Source of the DNA: Prosapia bicincta
Taxonomy: Eukaryota; Arthropoda; Insecta; Hemiptera; Cercopidae
Assembly: GCA_036971475.1 (NCBI GenBank)
Contig: JBAIZL010000001.1
Location: 76,007,771-76,071,770 of the forward strand
Direction: 5' to 3'
DNA: 64,000 bases
Numbering within the stretch: the first letter of the stretch is position 1; each line of letters starts with the position of its first letter. The translations under genes were made by a program, and so were the position numbers. Below the pieces are notes generated by a model. The model did no database searches. It saw only the letters and a program-made list of their open reading frames with translations, and was not told the DNA's origin. Positions 52,802 to 63,868 of the stretch are shown in pieces.

Positions 52802-54723
52802 TTATACTGATGTGGAAAAATTCTTTTTTGAATGATACACTTTGAAACATGGTTCCATACACAAAGCTATTTTGCATACTGAACACCAGTAGGAAGTATC
52901 TTTTCTTTTGGCTTTTCCACTTTCTTTCTTGCCTCTTACAGAGCACACTTTACACATCCTCTGTATTCTACTTTTCCCTGGCGGTGCTGGAATTCTTTCT
53001 ATAAAGTGATTACCAGTAGAAAGCCTACTTAGCTGGCCACCACTAGAACTTGGCCGTGGAGAATCATCTTCACAAAGAGGCAATTCAGTACACAGAAGTT
53101 TTATAAACTGTATTACTGCCATCTTCTTTCCCTTTACTTTATTGTAAAGAATACATGCATTCACCACACACATAAGAAGGCAATGGAATGCAAGCTTTTT
53201 CCACCACTTGACAGTCTTGTGGTCAAATGCCCCATACTACATCAGCTGATCAGTGCGGTCGACGCCAGCCTTGTTTTGATTATAGTCCAGAACACATGCT
53301 GGCTTAGTTTTATCAGTTCCTCTATTTGTCCTGTATGAAACCATTTCAGCAGCATGTCTGGTACTCAGCATGTACACTGGACGTTTATCTCTCCAGCATA
53401 TAGCTAGAAGATTTCCAGCCCTGCGATAAATTTGCTCCCCTCTTTCAAGAATTGGGCTTTTCAAATCCTTTGGCAAACCTCTTCTATTCTTCATCACTGT
53501 TCCTACAAGAGCTGTTCTCATGTTTTCAAGTTCTCTTGCAAGATCAGGACTTGTATAGTATCTGTCCGTGTACAAGGTACGGCCTACTCCAGATAGGCTG
53601 CCTAATAAACTTGTCACAATGTTGATAATAACATTGCTCAGACCACAGTAAATACTAAAATTCCATACATATCCAGTATCAGCTTCTGAAAGCATGTATA
53701 ATTTTATGCCATATTTACTTGGCTTCTGAGGCATATACTGCTTGAATTGCAGCCTTCCTCTGAACGCACACATACCTTCATCAATTGTTATTTTTTCACC
53801 AGGCAGATAGGCCTGCTGAAAATGAAGCAGGATAGTATCAATGAGAGGACGAACTTTATGCAGGGGGTTATAACCTGGTTCACCTTTCTTCAGCGAAGAA
53901 GAATTATCATTGATGTGGAAGTTAGAAAGAATAAGTAAAAATCGGTTCCTGCTCATGATATTTGGGCAATAGGTACATGCAACAACAGGGTCTTTACTCC
54001 AGTGATCAATAATTTGAGGTCTTTGGCTGATGCTCTGGTGGAATATAATGGCAATGAACTTTTTTATTTCTACTAGGGTAACACATTTCCATTCATTCAT
54101 CCTTGAATTAGGCTTCAAAGACTGAGAACTTCTCAATTGTCTCAACCTCTGTCTTGCATATAAATTTGTTTGTTGTTTGAAAGTGTCAATAAAATTACTG
54201 TCAACAAAATGTGAAAAAAAATCCAACACAGAATAATTTTCATCAGGTTCAAAACTATTTGTCACCCCACTGAAACCATTGAAAACATCTAAAGTTGGGG
54301 TTGAATCCATGTTGGTCCATACTATTTCAGAATCAGTAGGCTGGCTGACTTTGGTTCTACTCGTGGAGGTAACAGGGATTGGCTGTATGCTGTCAATAAT
54401 TGTCTGATTCGCAACGATTTCCTCATTCTCTGAATCTGAATCTGGAACCAAAAATAAAGTTCCTAAAATTCTAGAAGAGAATTTGTACTATTTATATTCA
54501 GAAAATGGGGAAATATTGACAGTAAACATTTTGTAAACTAAGCTAACTCACGACAACTTATAGGTTATAACACGAAAGAATAGCTCTACTAACCTAGGTT
54601 ATGTTGAAATTCCTGCTGAACACAGTCAGGATCGTCATCAGAATCATCAAAAATTAAATCTTCATCACCACTATCACTTAGTAGCTCGATGATATCAGAA
54701 TCAGTCAAACCGGACGTACACAT
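52802..54723 (-). pseudogene. piggyBac transposase, two exons, one nonsense codon
   Basis: Exon 1 is 54723-54594 (MCTSGLTDSDIIELLSD, acidic) and ends at donor CTAG|GTTAGT. Exon 2 is 54441-52802 after TTTTTGGTTCCAG. The protein has an acidic N-terminus and the piggyBac DDD core (EWKCVTLVEIKKFIAIIFHQ; KITIDEGMCAFRGRLQFKQY; YTDRYYTSPDLARELE; VDRTDQLM). It ends in a Cys-rich zinc domain (MCKVCSVRGK, WCSVCKIALCMEPCFKVYH). TAG at about 53234-53236 follows DQLM; the frame is otherwise open, so one substitution kills it. Confidence 0.93.
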
Positions 54724-54879
54724 TATGCTTCGTAAACGAACACAACTGCCACGCAACTGCGACTATAGCAGTTCTCAACAAAAAAGCAAAGAAACAAGAA
54801 ATTTCTGTATACTCATGCACTCTATTGACTGTAGTTTGAACTAAATGAACTACGCTACAATCTAAGATATTTAAACTCC

Positions 54880-54995
54880 GTCAATTGACGGAACAACACA
54901 TTAGAATCACATTGAAACGAGCATCACGTCAAATGACGTGGTAAGCATTCTTGCATGTGTCGCCGCGTTCTGTCAATTGACGTGGTTGGCACGGT
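54880..54995. promoter_or_regulatory. piggyBac subterminal palindromes
   Basis: Three related near-palindromes, CCGTCAATTGACGG, ACGTCAAATGACGT and TGTCAATTGACGT, lie within about 110 bp of the transposon's end. Their symmetry and position suggest transposase-binding sites. No equivalent cluster is evident at the 52459 end. Confidence 0.45.
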
Positions 54996-55000
54996 AAGTG

Positions 55001-55890
55001 TTAAACAATCTCTCCAAATGTCATTAAAATGTTCAGTGGTTTAGACGTTCATAAGATACATACATACATACATCGGTTTTTGAACCATCATAAGCCTCTG
55101 GGGTGGAGCCCTGTGGAGGGATCTACACCAAACTTCATATAAACTGTCCTGGGAACATGTTAAAAAGTCTTTCCAAATTTCATTAAATTCCGTTCAGCTA
55201 TTTGGACGTCCATAAGATACATACATATATACATCGGTTTTTGAACCATCGGACAGGGATGGAGGACCCTGTTAATGGATCTACACCAAACCTCAAATGA
55301 AAAATCCTGGAATTATGACAACAATCCCTCTAAATTTCATAAACTTCTGTTCAGCTGTATAGGCGTCCATAAGATACGTACATCAGTTTTTGAACCATCT
55401 TAAGCCTCTGGGGCAGAGCACTGTGAATGGATCTACACCACATGTCACACAAACCATCTTGGTAATAAGTTAAACAATCCCACCAAATTATATTAACTTC
55501 TGTTTAGCGGGTTAAACGTCCATAAGACACATACATATATACATTGATTTTTTAAACCAACCTAAGCCTCTGGGGCGGAGCCCTGTTAATGGATCTACAC
55601 CAAACATCATATGAACAATCCTGGAAATATGACAACAATCCCTCTAAATTTCATAAACTTCTGTTTAGTGGTGTAGGCGTCCATAAGATACGTACATCAG
55701 TTTTTGAACCATCTTAAGCCTCTGGGGCAGAGCCCTATGGATGAATCTGCACCAAACTTCACATAAACCCTCCTGGGAATATGTTTAAAATAATCTTTCC
55801 AAATATCATTAATTTCTGTTCTGCAGTTTAGGCATCCATAAGATACATAGATACTCATATACAAACATTAGCTTTTCAACCATCCTAAGC
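55001..55890. repeat. Tandem repeat of about 175-bp units, right block
   Basis: Continuation of the array at 51640-52458, with anchors near 55090, 55245 (degraded), 55392, 55564, 55708 and 55880. Spacing is less regular (145-175 bp). Together the two blocks hold about 11 units, all in the same direction. Confidence 0.9.
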
Positions 55891-56099
55891 CCTGAGTAGA
55901 TGTGAAACTTTAATTTTAAATATTATGTGTACATACTATGTGATAACTATACTATATGATAACCTTACAATTTAAATCTGCTGGTCTATTAAACAGTAAC
56001 ATCTAAAATATTAACCTTTATTTATGAATATCTATAATATAAATTCTGATCTACAACCACCAAAAGAATGTAAGTGTTTAAATATCTTAAAATTCTTAC

Positions 56100-56182
56100 A
56101 TAGTATGCACCAAGCAATGACGATAGACCAGCAAGAAAGAGGAGCATTATAAAAATAATGATCAACGCCAGTGACAAATGTT
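56100..56182 (-). CDS. Exon of a multi-pass membrane protein: transmembrane helix
   Basis: 83 bases, entry phase 1 (two bases complete a codon), exit phase 0. Acceptor TTTTGCTTTCAG, donor CTAT|GTAAGA. It encodes HLSLALIIIFIMLLFLAGLS and SLLGAYY, a single strongly hydrophobic helix. Its exit phase fits the exon at 48191-48297, giving two helices in a tight hairpin before the ectodomain. With the hydrophobic end of the 45024-45676 exon this suggests a four-helix protein with a large loop before the last helix. Upstream exons were not found. Confidence 0.7.
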
Positions 56183-56800
56183 CTGAAAGCAAAACAGAAT
56201 TATATATTTTAAGGGTTATTAATTGTGCTTTCAAATTAGGAATGATACTTAATCAATATTACTTTACAAGAAAGGCTATTTTGAGAGAAAGTTGCCAACA
56301 AACTCTAGTCAATTTTCATTATTAAAAATATTAAGTCTAAGACTGTTAAATATCTATGACTATTTTCAAGCTTATAAGAGACTATCAAGTACAAAATTAA
56401 ACTGATAATGTCAGAGTCATACTGCTGGAAATGGTCTGTAAAACAACTAATACAAACAAAGATAACAAATGACATGCTGAACAATTGTTTTATTTGGGCT
56501 GAAATTTACAAATGTTAGAAGAGTTAAGGACTAAAGAAAAAGTTAGATATTGTTACATAGGCTATTTCTATATCCAAAGAAATATTTTGTTACACAAATT
56601 TACAGCTGTCATATCAGTATATAAAATATCTCACAAATATGCTATAGCATTGTTTCAGTTGTTCTACAGGTAAGTTTTTATGATGACATGATAAACAATT
56701 ATAATTTGAATATTTTAAACCTCATCAGTTTATTTGAGATGGCTAATTTACACTCAGTAGGGGATGGATTTTTATGAGTGGTTTATTATGATTTATAAAT
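56183..56800. other. AT-rich intron DNA, nothing recognised
   Basis: No coding or repeat feature identified between the membrane-protein exon and the PLE-type end at about 56800. Confidence 0.4.
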
Positions 56801-56838
56801 AATACACACAACGTCTAACCACAAATATTTTTATTCTA

Positions 56839-56881
56839 GTCTTATGTACATTTCGGTTACAAAGTAACCATCCTCAGAGAC
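56839..56881 (-). ncRNA. Hammerhead ribozyme motif (canonical, all stems paired)
   Basis: On the - strand: stem I GTCT, core CTGAGGA, one unpaired T, stem II GGTTAC/GTAACC around TTT, GAAA, stem III TGT/ACA without loop, cleavage TA, stem I partner AGAC. Stem II pairs over 6 bp without a mismatch. Flanks AATAATACACACA (56802) and TGTGTGTATTATT (56893) are inverted copies, so this too lies in a small foldback. Confidence 0.78.
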
Positions 56882-57275
56882 ACGACAATACATGTGTGTA
56901 TTATTTATTAATAATAAACCGTCAGCGGGGGTTACTTTGCACCATTTCGGAGAGAGATTAATCGCATGTATTTTAACATACATAAGTTATATTAAGTCAA
57001 GAATTTTTTTTCTTGTTGTTGGTAACACTGGGAATCACTCTAGAATAGTCAACTACAGTTCCCTCCATTTCTTCTTTATTTTGTTGGTCAGTGAAGTTGG
57101 TTGTTAAAAATCAAGTATTTTTAAGTGTCTGTACTTTTGGATGTGGACACGTTATTTCGCTGTAAATTCAGGTAAGATACAACTACAATCATTTTATAGT
57201 TGTAAAACAACTTTAACTAGCCTTAACGTCGTTTCTATGGCAATTGTTTATTTTTGGAGGTTATGTATTCGCAAA

Positions 57276-57327
57276 TATGGGGTTACTTTACTCCGCGTTT
57301 TTTTTGGAGTAAAGTGACCCCAATGTT
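57276..57327. repeat. Perfect hairpin GGGGTTACTTTACTCC
   Basis: GGGGTTACTTTACTCC, then GCGTTTTTTTT, then GGAGTAAAGTGACCCC: a 16-bp stem with a single G-T type mismatch, inside the putative 5' intron of the pogo element. Confidence 0.8.
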
Positions 57328-57365
57328 TTTTTCATGCCTTTTAATTTATTTCGCTTTGTTTCAGG

Positions 57366-58900
57366 ATGCCAAGGACCTATAAAAGGAAACCTGGATCTAG
57401 GAAATATGCTGATTATACATCAGAAAAGCTAAAGGAATGTTTGGAAGCGAATCAGAAATGGTGAGATAACCCACCGCTAAGGTGAGTCTCAATATAATCT
57501 ACCAAGGAAAACTATATACAATAAGCTGAAAGGGAAGCAACAAAAATCACCTGGAAAACCACAAGTATTTTCAATTGAAGAAGAATTATCATTTGTAAAT
57601 TGTATCACAAGATGTGCAGAGTTTGGCTTCCCCTTAGATTCTTTTGACGTGCGAATGATTGCCAAGTCGTATCTTAATAGTGTAGGAAGAAAAGTGAAAA
57701 GGTTCAATAACAATATACCTGGATCATAATGGGTTAAATCTTTCTAGAAAAGACATCCATGCTTGACTGGAGCTCGATTTTCTGCTAATATAAAAAGGAG
57801 CAGAGCTGCCATAAATAAAGAAATTTTAACAGAGTACTTAGACAATTTGAAAGAGGTCACAGAAGGTGTTCCTCCTCAGAACATATGGAACTATGACAAA
57901 TCAAACCTAACCGATGATCCTGGGAAAAAAAGAGTAATTATTAAACGTGGTACAAAGTATCCCGAGAGAATTATGAACAGTACTAAAACCAGTATATCAG
58001 TTATGTTTTGTGACAGCGCTGCTGGAGAGTGTCTCCCGCCATTTGTAGTATACAAATCCCTAAATATGTTGGATACTTGGACATAGAATGGTCCTTTGGG
58101 GGCTCGCTATACAAATTCTAAATCGGGTTGGTTTGAGGCTGTTTCCTTTAATGAATGGTTTGAAACTCTACTTCTACCATGCCTTAGAAAACTACCCGGG
58201 AAGAAAGTGGTCATCGGAGACAACTTGTCAACACATCTGTCGGTGAATGTTCTAAGGTTATGTCAAACTCTTGACATAAGCTTTCTTTGCCTTCCAGCAA
58301 ACAGCACCCATTTGACTCAGCTACTTGACAAGGCCTTTTTCGCTCCTCTTAAAAGAGGATGGAGAAAAATACTGTCAGAGTGGAAAGAGAATGGAGCATT
58401 TACTAGTGCCACACTTCAAAAACAAGATTTTCCCATGCAAGATTTTGAAAAAGCTTTTGGTATTCATTGAACCTTCTTATAAAGCAAACCTGATATCTGG
58501 CTTCAAGACTTGTGGGATATATCCGAATAGCATAGAAGAGTTGTTAAAGAAAATTCCACAAGCACAAGTTGATGTCAGCGACATTGAAGACTTGTTTTTG
58601 AAATCCTTGGAGCAAAAATAAAGACAGTGGACCGAAAAAACTAAGAAGAGAAAGAAGAAATTGAATGTGACTCCTGGAAAGAGCATTGGTCCTGAGGATT
58701 TATCAGAAAATAACAATGCAAACATAAGTCCAATGCAAGGAACAAGTGGAACGACCTCGAAAAAGAATCTGGGAAAGAAGAAGACGGTGAAAACGATATT
58801 TCCAAAAAGAAAGATGGGCAAAGACGATGACAGTGACTTGGATATTGACTTTAATGATCTAGTAGAGGAGAACGAGAGAGAAATGTTGGAAGAAAAGTAA
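57366..58900 (+). pseudogene. pogo-like transposase, DD35D, several lesions
   Basis: ATG 57366 follows the acceptor TTTGTTTCAG. The N-terminus MPRTYKRKPGSRKYADY is followed by a CENP-B-like helix-turn-helix (frame broken), RMIAKSYLNSVGRKVKRF, NIWNYDKSNLTDDPGKK (first Asp; Glu to Lys), VVIGDNLSTHLS (second Asp), and STHLTQLLDKAFF (third Asp, 35 residues on). The C-terminus is acidic with a Lys-rich patch. TAG at 58084-58086 (expected Glu in WTENGP) keeps the frame; a frameshift near 58465 moves to the frame ending at 58621, and the tail is open at 58661-58900. Confidence 0.85.
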
Positions 58901-59339
58901 AGACCCATATTGTGGTGTTAAGCCCTTAAATTTGATAAGAAGACAGAAAACATTAATTATATTTCCAAAAGACCACACAGATAAATTTAAAGGCAAATCT
59001 GTGAGTTTATATTGAGTTTACGACATAACAAAGAGGTTATCAACAAAAGAAAAGTTGTTAAAATACTAACTTACAATAAAATGTTCTTCAGAGATGTAGG
59101 TGATGGGCATAGAGAGTGCCCACTACTAGAACTGTTCACTTAACACTTTTATTTAAGTAATTTGAAAATGGTCACTGAAAGAATAACAGAAAAGTTTCAT
59201 TAGCTAGTTTCCACATGCTAAACACTTGTTGAATACTGTTCAATGAGACAATACGAAAATGTGACTTCGATAGTTAGCTAATTTGATAACAATAATTCTA
59301 TAAGTTTAGATAGATGGCAACACTTATTGAAGAATGATT

Positions 59340-60290
59340 TGGAAGATCCAAATGGGTGAAGCAATGTGCATGAATGACCCAAAAGTGGTAAGGGAAGAGC
59401 AAGAAGAGGAGAGAAGCAACTGTCTTGCTTGAATGCATGCTTAACACTGCCCAAAAACTGGCAAGAGCCTTGCTCAGTATAGCGTACACAGTAGATCACT
59501 CGTAATAGATTGTGTGGAGTAGTTTGACAGATAACCAAGCTATAAGGATTTTAAAACATGTATACGACCCACCAAAAACTAATAATTTTTAGTGATTAGA
59601 AATCATGGAGAGGAGAGATGAGTGGCAGATGTTGCGAAAGAGGAAACATTGTCGAAGAAGAGTGAGAAGAGAGGGTATGCAATACATCTTGATCATGAGT
59701 ATAGCAAGGTCCAGAGTGAAAAGATGGGTGATCAAAGTAGTCCCCCCCCCCAGTTGAAGTGATGGTACTTCTTGGGTAGAACCAAAAAATAGTTAGTATC
59801 ATGGATGAGTGCGGGAGTGGAGTATCTTGCCAGCCACTCTGAGAAAACCTGGCTTGTAATGAAAAGGGATCAAAGGCTGAAGAGAATTTTGAGGTTGTTT
59901 ATGGTGATTAGAGACGATAGAATTAAAGCAAGAAGAAAGTTTAGACAAAGAGCATTTCAAAGCAACACTACTCAAAGAACAATTGGCTTTTCTGGTTTGT
60001 AAGTCTGATGACTCAATGATTTTCTTACCTGAAGCAGAGATTTGAAGTTGTTCAGCGTGCGGTGGCCCAGCAAAAGAATTTCCAGTGTGAAGGGATTGCC
60101 GAGTAAGAGAGTTTCAAGTGTGAGGTAGAACAGCGAGAAAGTTTTGAATGTGAGGAGATAGCCCAGCCATCTTGTGCGTGAATGAGCAAAAAATGGTGAG
60201 GAAAGAGCAAGAGGAGAGGAGAAGCAACTGGCTTGTCTGAGTGGGTGCTCAACACTGCCCAAAAAATGGCAAGAGCCTTGCGCGAAAGGT
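59340..60290. repeat. Direct repeat of about 130 bp, diverged
   Basis: 59390-59475 and 60200-60285 share AGAGCAAGA(A)GAGGAGAG, GAAGCAACTG(T/G)CTTG, CAACACTGCCCAAAAA and TGGCAAGAGCCTTG. Both include CATGAATGACC / CGTGAATGAGC upstream. The sequence between holds a C run at 59742 and no recognised gene. Confidence 0.65.
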
Positions 60291-60299
60291 AAAGTGGTT

Positions 60300-61139
60300 A
60301 ATAACTAGTCTTCCTATGTAGAGTATTCCATGTTTTGCAAAATAAATGTTACTGTTTGATTAGGTGTCTTTAAGCAGCGGAATAGATAGTCAGTTCCCAA
60401 TAGATTACTTTCCACCGCAATACAACTGGCAATGATAGAACTGACATCTTAGCAAAGATGAGAGCATCAGTTAAAAATTTTTCTCTGCTAAACTTTCATT
60501 TCTTGCAATTAAACTGCTGATAAATAGAAAAAAATTACTCTCTGAGCATTTTCAGAAAAACACCTGTTCTGTATTCTGAATTATTACTGGGCATGATTGC
60601 CTCTTTCCTCACCTTCTTTGACATGATGGTGTGGGGCGAATAAGAGTCAGTTATTGACTGGAATTTATCAGGTGCAGTGCCTTAGAATTTTTGGGGGAAA
60701 CAATACATCTCTTGGTTACCTCTATCAGGAAATGAAAAGGGGACTGACTTTGTTTCAAGTGACTGGTCATGATAAAAAATAAATATTATTCTTTGTAGAT
60801 AAATAACAGACTAATGATTTTGAGCCAGAGTTTTCAACACATCAAATGTATTATTTAATTTGAGAATGAATCTGATAAATTACTTCAAATTTAAAACCAA
60901 TGACAAACAAGGTCAAATATAATTACTTTTTAGTCAAATATAATTTGTTCATTGAGTACAATTATTTTTCACAGGTTACTATTTATATGTGTGAGCGCCT
61001 AATGTTTATCAAGAGCGTAGAATACATTTAGATGAGTGACAGAAAATTTAGTTTAGTTAAGTATGATCTACTTCCACTACTACTTGTGACCATATAAATG
61101 TAACTAAAGTGATTCAGGTAATCTTCATCTTTAGCAAGC
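60300..61139. other. Nothing recognised
   Basis: Intergenic or intronic AT-rich DNA without a supported feature. Confidence 0.4.
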
Positions 61140-61147
61140 CTGTAGAG

Positions 61148-61575
61148 CATGGGTTCCCCAACAGAGGGGGGGGCACCCTGGGGGGAGTGAAGGCAAGTCA
61201 GGGGGCATAAGGCCAGTTGGAATATAATAAAATATACTTATTATTATAGGAACAAACTTGATGTTGCTAATGACTTGGGTTGTGCCCTTACTAAAATACA
61301 ACCTCAAATAGGCATGCTCGTGTAAAAAATGCAAGATCAAGCACTTCACTAACAGATTTTTCTCTTATCAGTTAAAATTTACCTAGCAAATTAAAACTTG
61401 AAATGTTATATCATGTTTATTGTGAAAATATGTATAAATATATTGTTCTCAATGTATATAATATTTGATTCTTTTTCATATGAACATATCATTTATTTAT
61501 AGTGTAAAGTGGAGGGGGCGTAGGAGGATTTAATCTCAAGAGGAGGGGGTGTGAACCCAAAAGGTTTGGTAACCT
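61148..61575. mobile_element. hAT-type MITE
   Basis: The left end CATGGGTTCCCCAAC and the right end in reverse, AGGTTACCAAACC, are the familiar GGGTTCCCAAAC hAT termini. Eight-base flanks CTGTAGAG (61140-61147) and CTGTAGAA (61576-61583) differ by one base. Just inside both ends are G-rich runs with opposite-strand symmetry (GAGGGGGGGG; GAGGAGGGGGTG). At 428 bp with no coding frame it is non-autonomous. Confidence 0.7.
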
Positions 61576-61586
61576 CTGTAGAAACT

Positions 61587-61680
61587 TTGCTTTGTAAAAG
61601 AAATGATTGTTTCGAAATGCGTCAGCAAGTAAGCACTTATGTATTCACTTAGTTCAGTATTATTTAATTATGGAATCTTC
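61587..61680 (+). repeat. Solo PLE-type terminal repeat with hammerhead-like motif
   Basis: It matches 36872-36950 and the reverse of 35440-35520 (GTAAAAGAAATGATTGTTT; TCAGCAAGTAAGCA; GTATTCACTTAGTT). The motif at 61587-61628 pairs TTGCT with AGCAA over 5 bp and keeps GAAA, TGCG and TC, but its core is TTGTAAA in place of CTGANGA. It directly abuts the hAT MITE. Confidence 0.5.
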
Positions 61681-61689
61681 ATCTTCTGA

Positions 61690-62400
61690 AAATAATACAA
61701 TCCTATCTGTGGGCAGGTGTTTTTTTTACAGTTTATTTTAAAATCTATCTTAGAACACACAAGTCTAATCACATTTTTTGAAGAAGGGCACTATGAAAGG
61801 AACTAAATAAATAGAGAATTGTAAATAAAAGAAAAGGTCCAAAATATTTTTAAAAAACATGAAAATTTATACACTGGTATTAAAAATATATATAATGAAA
61901 TCAATAACAAATCAGGTATAATGTTTGAAAAGCTAAATATTCTGAGAGTTTGCAAATGGATAGAATTAAGGTTGAATATGACTGAGGTAAAAATTAATAT
62001 GCTTTATAGAGTAAAACTTGTAAGGGACTAAAAATATTTTCCAAATTGGACAAGTTTCTGGATTATACAAATGACATTTTCTAAAGTTATAAGTACTGTA
62101 ATAGTTTTAGTTCATACAGTATACGGAGTAATACATACATTTTTTTATGACAGAAGCTGTTAAATCTGGAAATAATATGGTACAGTATTTACTTTTAATA
62201 GACTAAATCACTATACTATACTTTTATGAAATTACCCAAGCATAAATAAATTATAACCTGTTATTTCACACAAAAGTTACCTTAGTTTATATAATTTAGA
62301 TTTTTTACTTATCATATCCAATTCGATACAATCCTTTACAGAGTGCAATAGTTCAAGAAGACAGAAAGAGTTAGAATCACCAGCAAATTACATTACATTT
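61690..62400. other. Nothing recognised
   Basis: AT-rich DNA with no supported feature. Confidence 0.4.
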
Positions 62401-62408
62401 CTTATGCT

Positions 62409-63720
62409 TTATAAGGCCTCTCCATGAATATGTATCTTCGTTTTAACAGCCGATTCTCTGGCTGTTTCCTCCTCATCTCCATCTTCTTCTTGCTCTTTGT
62501 TTTTGGCAGTTCTGATGACTAAAAGGTCTGTATCAGTTTCAAAGTTACGATGTATGCCAAGATTGTCATCACCTCGTATAAAGTCATTGAAATTACATGG
62601 CATGTTTTTGTCTCTATAAACATTGGATACTGCCTTTTCATTTTCACTTGCTTCTCTAACCTTGTCTGTATTATCACTTTCACCAAACCATGCTTTAACA
62701 AAACCCTTTGTTTCTGTTTCATTTTTAGTTTGTTTGACTGCCATTCAATCGAGTTTACAATACCCAAAATTGACACAGACCTTGCCAAATCATAAGAGCT
62801 GTTAGCTTTTTCTATATTTAAAATCAAAGATTACATTAAATAGCCCCTGTAGTATGATATAAATGTGTAAATAATACCCATATCTATAGGCTGCAATACG
62901 CTCATGGCATTAGGCAGGAACCAAGTCAGTATCACATTCAAATTGTTACGTATGGGTGGCAGGGGGCATTATCCAGAATACGAATAACCTTTCATTTGTC
63001 TTTTGTCATTTTAACATTGAACCCATTTAATCATTCTTCCATTGTAGCAGCAGTCATCCAAATCTTCTTATGGTTTTACCAAATCACTGGTAAATTTGTA
63101 TGTGTTAGAGAGAGCGGTATTGCCGGTTTCCAATTACAACAGGCTTTGCCATACTTCCCTGTAATTACAGCACAATAATACTCTAAGTCATTCTTTTAAC
63201 ATTTTACCCCAGCACATTTTTTCTCTTAACTATGTTTGGTTTTCCACTCATTTGCTACACGTTAATCCACATCATTTGATTCACCACAGGTTTCATACCA
63301 GACAGTGTTGTGTCTCTTCTTGAAACTGTCCAGCCATCCTGTAGGCACTATAAACTGGTCCCTTTCAAGAGATTTGGCTATTGCAAGAGCTTCACTTTGG
63401 AGGATAGGACCTGAAATTTGTACATTTTTCGATCTTGCACAAGTTAACCACTCCCATACTATGGTTTACATTGATTTCTTCATTACCAGTTAACTTTGCT
63501 TTTCTCTTCATTTCTTTTTTCCCTCCAACCACTCATTCATTATTTTATCCTTTTGCCTAAGAGTGTCATAAATTGTGTTTATTTTACCATTATTTCACAT
63601 ACCATCAGTTTATCCTTTTCTTTCGCTTCAAATACTCTCACTTTTTCATTCAACAGCAATAGATATGACTAAGCAATTTTAGAGTATAGTTATGAACACA
63701 AAGCGTACTGCTACAAACTG
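62409..63720 (-). pseudogene. Tigger-like transposase relic
   Basis: Read down from about 63660: VRVFEAKEKDKLMV (helix-turn-helix region), SEALAIAKSLERDQFIVPTG then WLDSFKKRH (Tc5-type DNA-binding), KKCAGVK, ITGKYGKACCNWKPAIP, IRILDNAPCHPYV (second catalytic Asp), a QPIDMGII-like segment near 62900, and a C-terminal frame 62744-62409 (VKQTKNETETKGFVKAWFG ... IRTAKNKEQEEDGDEEET). Many stops and frameshifts. No intact region includes the first catalytic Asp. Confidence 0.75.
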
Positions 63721-63831
63721 GTAAACAAACTGATTGTGGTTTCCTTGCAAAGGCGGAACAACTATATAAATATCCTAACTTTGTTTCTAGGAATTAAGGA
63801 CAATTCAACCATTCATTTGATCATGCACTCA

Positions 63832-63833
<2 letters not shown>

Positions 63834-63863
<30 letters not shown>
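63834..63863. repeat. (CT)n microsatellite
   Basis: About 15 CT units near the end of the window. Confidence 0.95.

Positions 63864-63868
<5 letters not shown>

Larger units (their letters stand above)
52459..55000 (-). mobile_element. piggyBac element inside the tandem repeat
   Basis: A 2542-bp element between TTAA at 52455-52458 and 55001-55004. The left end CATTTACAGTGCCGACC and the right end in reverse, CACTTACCGTGCCAACC, are inverted repeats. Removing it and one TTAA restores a normal tandem-repeat unit (AATATG-TTAA-ACAATC). Subterminal CGTCAATTGACG-type palindromes lie at 54886-54985. It carries a two-exon transposase gene with a single stop. Confidence 0.95.
56930..58905 (+). mobile_element. 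pogo-type element (approximate limits)
   Basis: It contains a broken pogo-family transposase with a likely 5' intron (57173-57364). GGGGTTACTTTGCACC at 56937 and the hairpin at 57276-57327 share the GGGGTTACTTT motif and may be terminal or subterminal repeats. No matching right end or TA duplication was found, so the limits are only estimates. Confidence 0.6.

Noticed and set aside
58477..58908. 143-codon - strand frame
   Set aside because: Antisense shadow of the pogo transposase C-terminus.
62550..62805. + strand frames near the end of the window
   Set aside because: Antisense of the Tigger C-terminal region.
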